NCBI GenBank assembly: GCA_019802505.1
Contig: JAFMOC010000093.1
Location: forward strand, 963,001-1,027,000
Direction of reading: 5' to 3'
DNA from: Corydoras sp. C115
Lineage: Eukaryota > Chordata > Actinopteri > Siluriformes > Callichthyidae
DNA: 64,000 nucleotides
Positions 60,541-64,000 of this stretch are shown here, piece after piece. The notes beneath the pieces are model-generated. The model had not been told where the DNA came from, did not search any database, and was given only the letters and a program-made list of their open reading frames with translations. How positions within the stretch are numbered: position 1 is the first letter of the stretch; each line of letters starts with the position of its first letter. The position numbers and the translations under genes were made by a program.

Positions 60541-63265
60541 AAATAGACTTTATGGGTGTATTTAAAACAGAACAATTTCTGAACAACATCCTGCAGCACT
60601 GCAGATGAGTGATCACTTATTCTGGGTAACATTAATCCACAGTTTCAGTGCATGTGATCAGGGTGTGAGGAGTGTGCAGATGCTAAATAGAACTTGAGAG
60701 ATCACACAAATACTAACAAACTGCCACTGTATAATCAATCAGACTACTTTATTGGTCTTAAAACCTTTACCTTTATTAAGCCCTTCATTTTTTTTTACTT
60801 ATATTTTCGAAACCATTTCGTAACATGTTTACTGTCTGCACCAAAATACCATTAATTCATTTAGTGAATAGGTGGCCAATATTATTTTAGTACTCCAACC
60901 CTAATTTAGTTACTAAAGGAAGTATCTGGAAGTAATTAATTAAAGTAGTTACAGGAAGGATACTATTTATGTCACCTATGAACTTTGATGAAACCCACCA
61001 CACCAACACCGCATCTATTTTTAAATCATTTAATATCACAGATTGAGTTGTAAGCTAGCAGACATTTTTAGAGTAAAAACAACTGGCAAATATAAATAAT
61101 AAGTTGTGTATGGAACAAAAAAACAGAATTTTTTCCAGGTAACTTCATCACTCAGCATTTAGTGTATGTGTACAGACTGTGAAAGAACCCAGATACTACA
61201 TGCGATAAAAGATTACCCGTCAGACATTCACTGTACAATTGTTTCCTTTTCATAACATTTCAATTTTTAAAGCTAGCAGTCTCCAGCGGCGATATCATCT
61301 GATGTGTTTCCATGTGCTAAACATATCATCTGACATTCAGGATAATTTTTATGTTGTGAAATCCTTTTACAGCCTAAAAAATAAAAACATATTGACAGAA
61401 CGTCTTTTGTCTGTCCCTGACTGTGTGAATCCCCTTCCAGCCAGTGTGTAAAGACAAATCCTTGCTATTTGCACACCATACACTGACCCTAGTATAAAAC
61501 TACACTGACTTATGTCAGTGACCCATTAATATTACAACTAATGTAATATGTAGTATATTCACCGTTGCGATTTATATTTAAAATTTAGGTTCATAAGTTT
61601 GTATATTCTGGATAACACAAATCTGAGCTTCCCTGGTCGAATTCAATAAGTTGACACATTGTGTGCAAGCAAAGATGTAGACATAGAGAGCAACATGCAG
61701 TGTATACTTTAACATAATAATGCATTATAATAATGGAAAAGGGCAGTGTGTGTGTGAGACTTACCGCCTGCAGTGTGTCTTGCAGCTAAATGATAACACG
61801 TTCTAAAAGTCAATATAATAACATTGCGCATCATTAAACAAACTGTAAGTTTCAGAACTAAAAAAGAAACGGCTCTTTAATAAAACACTAATATGAAGAT
61901 GAACTTATTTGAGCAGTAATGTGTAATAAAATGTATATCTGAACTAGAATTCAATTTAGTACACAACACCTAAATTCCACAGATTTAACTATAACTGCTC
62001 TGCAAATAAGTGCTACATAAATTGCGAAATTTTGTTCGGCATGTGGAACCAAATACTAATTTAGATTCATGGTACTATGAACAGATTCCTGGAAAACACT
62101 CCATTGTTTCTTCAAGGACATCTTATTTTCCCCCCTCTTCATTACAGTTAAACGCACGGACCTGGGCTGCACAGTGTAGATGTTTTCTTAGTTTAGCTTC
62201 TGAACAATGATGCTCAAGTGATTTAAAAATAAACATATTCTACCTTAACAACAATTATCAACCTTGGAAGGAAGAAAGGAGAAGTGCTTTGGCGCGGGAC
62301 TCAGAAGCGGAGGGGACTGTAATTCCGAGATTAAAAGTCAAAATTCTGAGATAAATAGATACTTTTGCCTATTTTTTTTTTATTCTAAGACACGGAAATA
62401 GGCTTTCATACAAACAGGACATAATGTAACCTGAACATCTTAAGTCATCAGTCAGCTGAGAACCCAACCGCACCCCTTCATGGTACTCATTTGTCATAGA
62501 TGGAGAGAAGGGACCTGTTTATACAGGCCATAAAAAACAAAGCTCAACCTCAGATTTCAATGTAAGGCCTTAATTAAACATTTAAAGAACTAATCTTACT
62601 TAGAGCTTTTTTATTTGCTAATCACATTAACCACATTTAAATAAAAAAATGAAATAGGTTTTAATTTAAACGTTTATAATGATTAAAAGCATAATAGTAC
62701 TAAGTTTTAGGAATATTTTAAAACGTGAAACTGCAAGAATGTGTTTTCTAATGTATTAAAATATTTTGTAACTGCATAGTGTGGTATTTATAGTGACAAT
62801 TTTTTATACCTTAACCGTACACACAATTTTTAGTTACATTTTAAATAGAGTTACTCTACGGTGTCATAATAATGTTTATACAAACCTGTATTTATCCTTT
62901 ATTTAGCTACGTGTCGCTATATGTCGTTATTAAAATGATTTCATCTTTACTTTATAAGGAATAGTTGCAAAGTTATGAGGCGGTGTTTCAAATATCCGAA
63001 ACCATCAAATGGAGCAGCTCCATGTAGCACTAGAGAAGTTAGAAACCTTCAGTGGGAAAGTGCGCACTACGTTAAGTGTTTAGGTCGCAAGTGTAGCAAT
63101 CGGGACACGACACGGAAAGTGCCATAGCAACTGCAAGCGGCCGAGTTGCTCTGATTCAGTGTTAAGCGTTTCAAAGTCAAATTGAAGTCGATTTTATTTT
63201 ATTAATTCAAGACCATCAGACATAAATCATTTACAGACGTTTTGTTTAGTTTTAAATAGTGTAAC
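60541..63265. other. Intergenic sequence upstream of the terminal candidate exon
   Basis: No gene or repeat recognised. From about 62990 onward CpGs become somewhat more common (CGGGACACGACACGG, GCGGCCGAG). That fits a promoter for the exon at 63266. Confidence 0.4.
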
Positions 63266-63327
63266 ATGACCGACAGAAAAGGTTTCAGTGGATCAAGAGA
63301 TAAAAGTAACGCTCCTGTGTATCCATG
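63266..63327 (+). CDS. Possible first coding exon of a gene running off the window (fam47e-like?)
   Basis: ATG at 63266 opens MTDRKGFSGSRDKSNAPVYP, followed by TG and the strong donor GTAAGATTAA at 63328, so the next codon would be Trp or Cys. The stretch upstream is promoter-like, with GCCATAGCAAC, a partial RFX X-box. In human, FAM47E lies next to SCARB2 in the opposite orientation, and FAM47 proteins have a PWY motif near the N-terminus. That makes fam47e a guess from position and a few residues only; no downstream exon is in the window. Confidence 0.35.
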
Positions 63328-63395
63328 GTAAGATTAAACTTCGTTATTATAGGACAGTCTGCGCTTTAATTGATTTAATATAATATATATATATA

Positions 63396-63743
63396 TATCT
63401 CCCACTTTATCCTCTATTGGGGTCGCGGGGGGGGGGGGGGGGGGGGTTACTAATGCCCATCCAGGGGAGAACGTTTCGGGCGCTGGGCAGATAGACCCAG
63501 GACAGGGCACCAATCCATCGCTGGGCACACACTCACTCACACAGACACACTCTATATGGGGCAATTTTGAGAATTCAATTGACTTGATCCATGTTTTTGG
63601 ACTGTGGGAGGAAACCGGAGAACCCGGAGGAAACCCACGCAGACACGGTGAGAACAAGGAAACTCCACCCAGATGGGGATTCAAACCGGGAATCCCTAGC
63701 ACTAAGAGGAGAACATGCTAACCACTAAGACACCGTGCCGCCC
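63396..63743 (-). mobile_element. Dispersed retroposon copy
   Basis: Near full length, just after the candidate exon at 63266. A long G run (63427-63447) has expanded within its 3' part. Confidence 0.9.
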
Positions 63744-63797
<54 letters not shown>

Positions 63798-63825
63798 TAC
63801 ACACACACATATACTGTATACATGC

Positions 63826-63880
<55 letters not shown>
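63744..63880. repeat. (AT)n, (CA)n and a T run of about 50
   Basis: Compound low-complexity tract at the right end of the window. The T run (about 63829-63880) and the G run at 63427-63447 are likely to be less reliable in the assembly. Confidence 0.85.
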
Positions 63881-63881
<1 letters not shown>

Positions 63882-64000
63882 GCCAGCGGGATTTTTTGGG
63901 TTTCATCCCAAATTTTTTTTGGAATATTTTTTTTGAATTTGCTGTTCTAGATTTCCCTTAATCTAGATTTCCCTAATCTACATTGCACCTATATATATAG

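Noticed and set aside
1..64000. CRISPR array, phage, plasmid or bacterial defence system
   Set aside because: No spaced direct repeats of that kind and no prokaryotic gene layout; all real genes have spliceosomal introns.

Overview
This is a vertebrate nuclear genome window, almost certainly from a teleost fish. It carries intron-containing genes with GT-AG splice sites, AT-rich introns, long (AT)n and (GT)n microsatellites, and tRNA-derived short retroposons of fish type. There are no bacterial-style operons, CRISPR arrays or prophages. Hand splicing gives complete open frames for five genes, each close to the usual family length.

Layout: (1) 1609-8024 (+), a 12-exon SLC13-family transporter of 590 aa, closest by eye to NaDC1/SLC13A2, with both SNT signature motifs altered. 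(2) 9899-11839 (-), plus a non-coding first exon near 13.34-13.5 kb: a 221-aa BLVRB/NmrA-like NAD(P)-binding protein with an NRF1-type palindrome at its probable promoter. (3) 15070-19152 (+), N-acylethanolamine acid amidase (naaa), 10 exons, 364 aa. (4) 21539-31329 (+), the EF-hand phosphatase ppef2, 16 exons, 754 aa. (5) 37350-47910 (-), the CD36-family lysosomal membrane protein scarb2, 12 exons (514 aa) plus one strong in-frame candidate extra exon (530 aa). A possible first exon of another gene lies at 63266-63327 (+). naaa, ppef2 and scarb2 are also near neighbours on human chromosome 4q21, so this looks like conserved synteny. The long 48-63 kb stretch shows no protein-coding gene I can support.

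The main accessory content is one dispersed retroposon family. I count 29 copies, full length about 345 bp, in both orientations. It has a tRNA-like head with pol III A and B boxes and a tail ending in (ATGA)n or (ATGG)n. Many copies have 9-21 bp target-site duplications, and two sites hold two copies in tandem. One 5'-truncated copy sits in only one half of a local tandem duplication (49684-51028), so the empty site is visible next door. Smaller amounts of a second tRNA-derived SINE, DNA-transposon remnants, and a 277-bp stretch of only A and C inside a ppef2 intron are also present.

I do not see an undescribed multi-gene system. The most interesting leads are the altered ion/substrate motifs of the SLC13 protein, the scarb2 cytosolic tail (tyrosine-type motifs instead of the mammalian di-leucine signal, plus a candidate cassette exon), and the retroposon family with its paired insertions.
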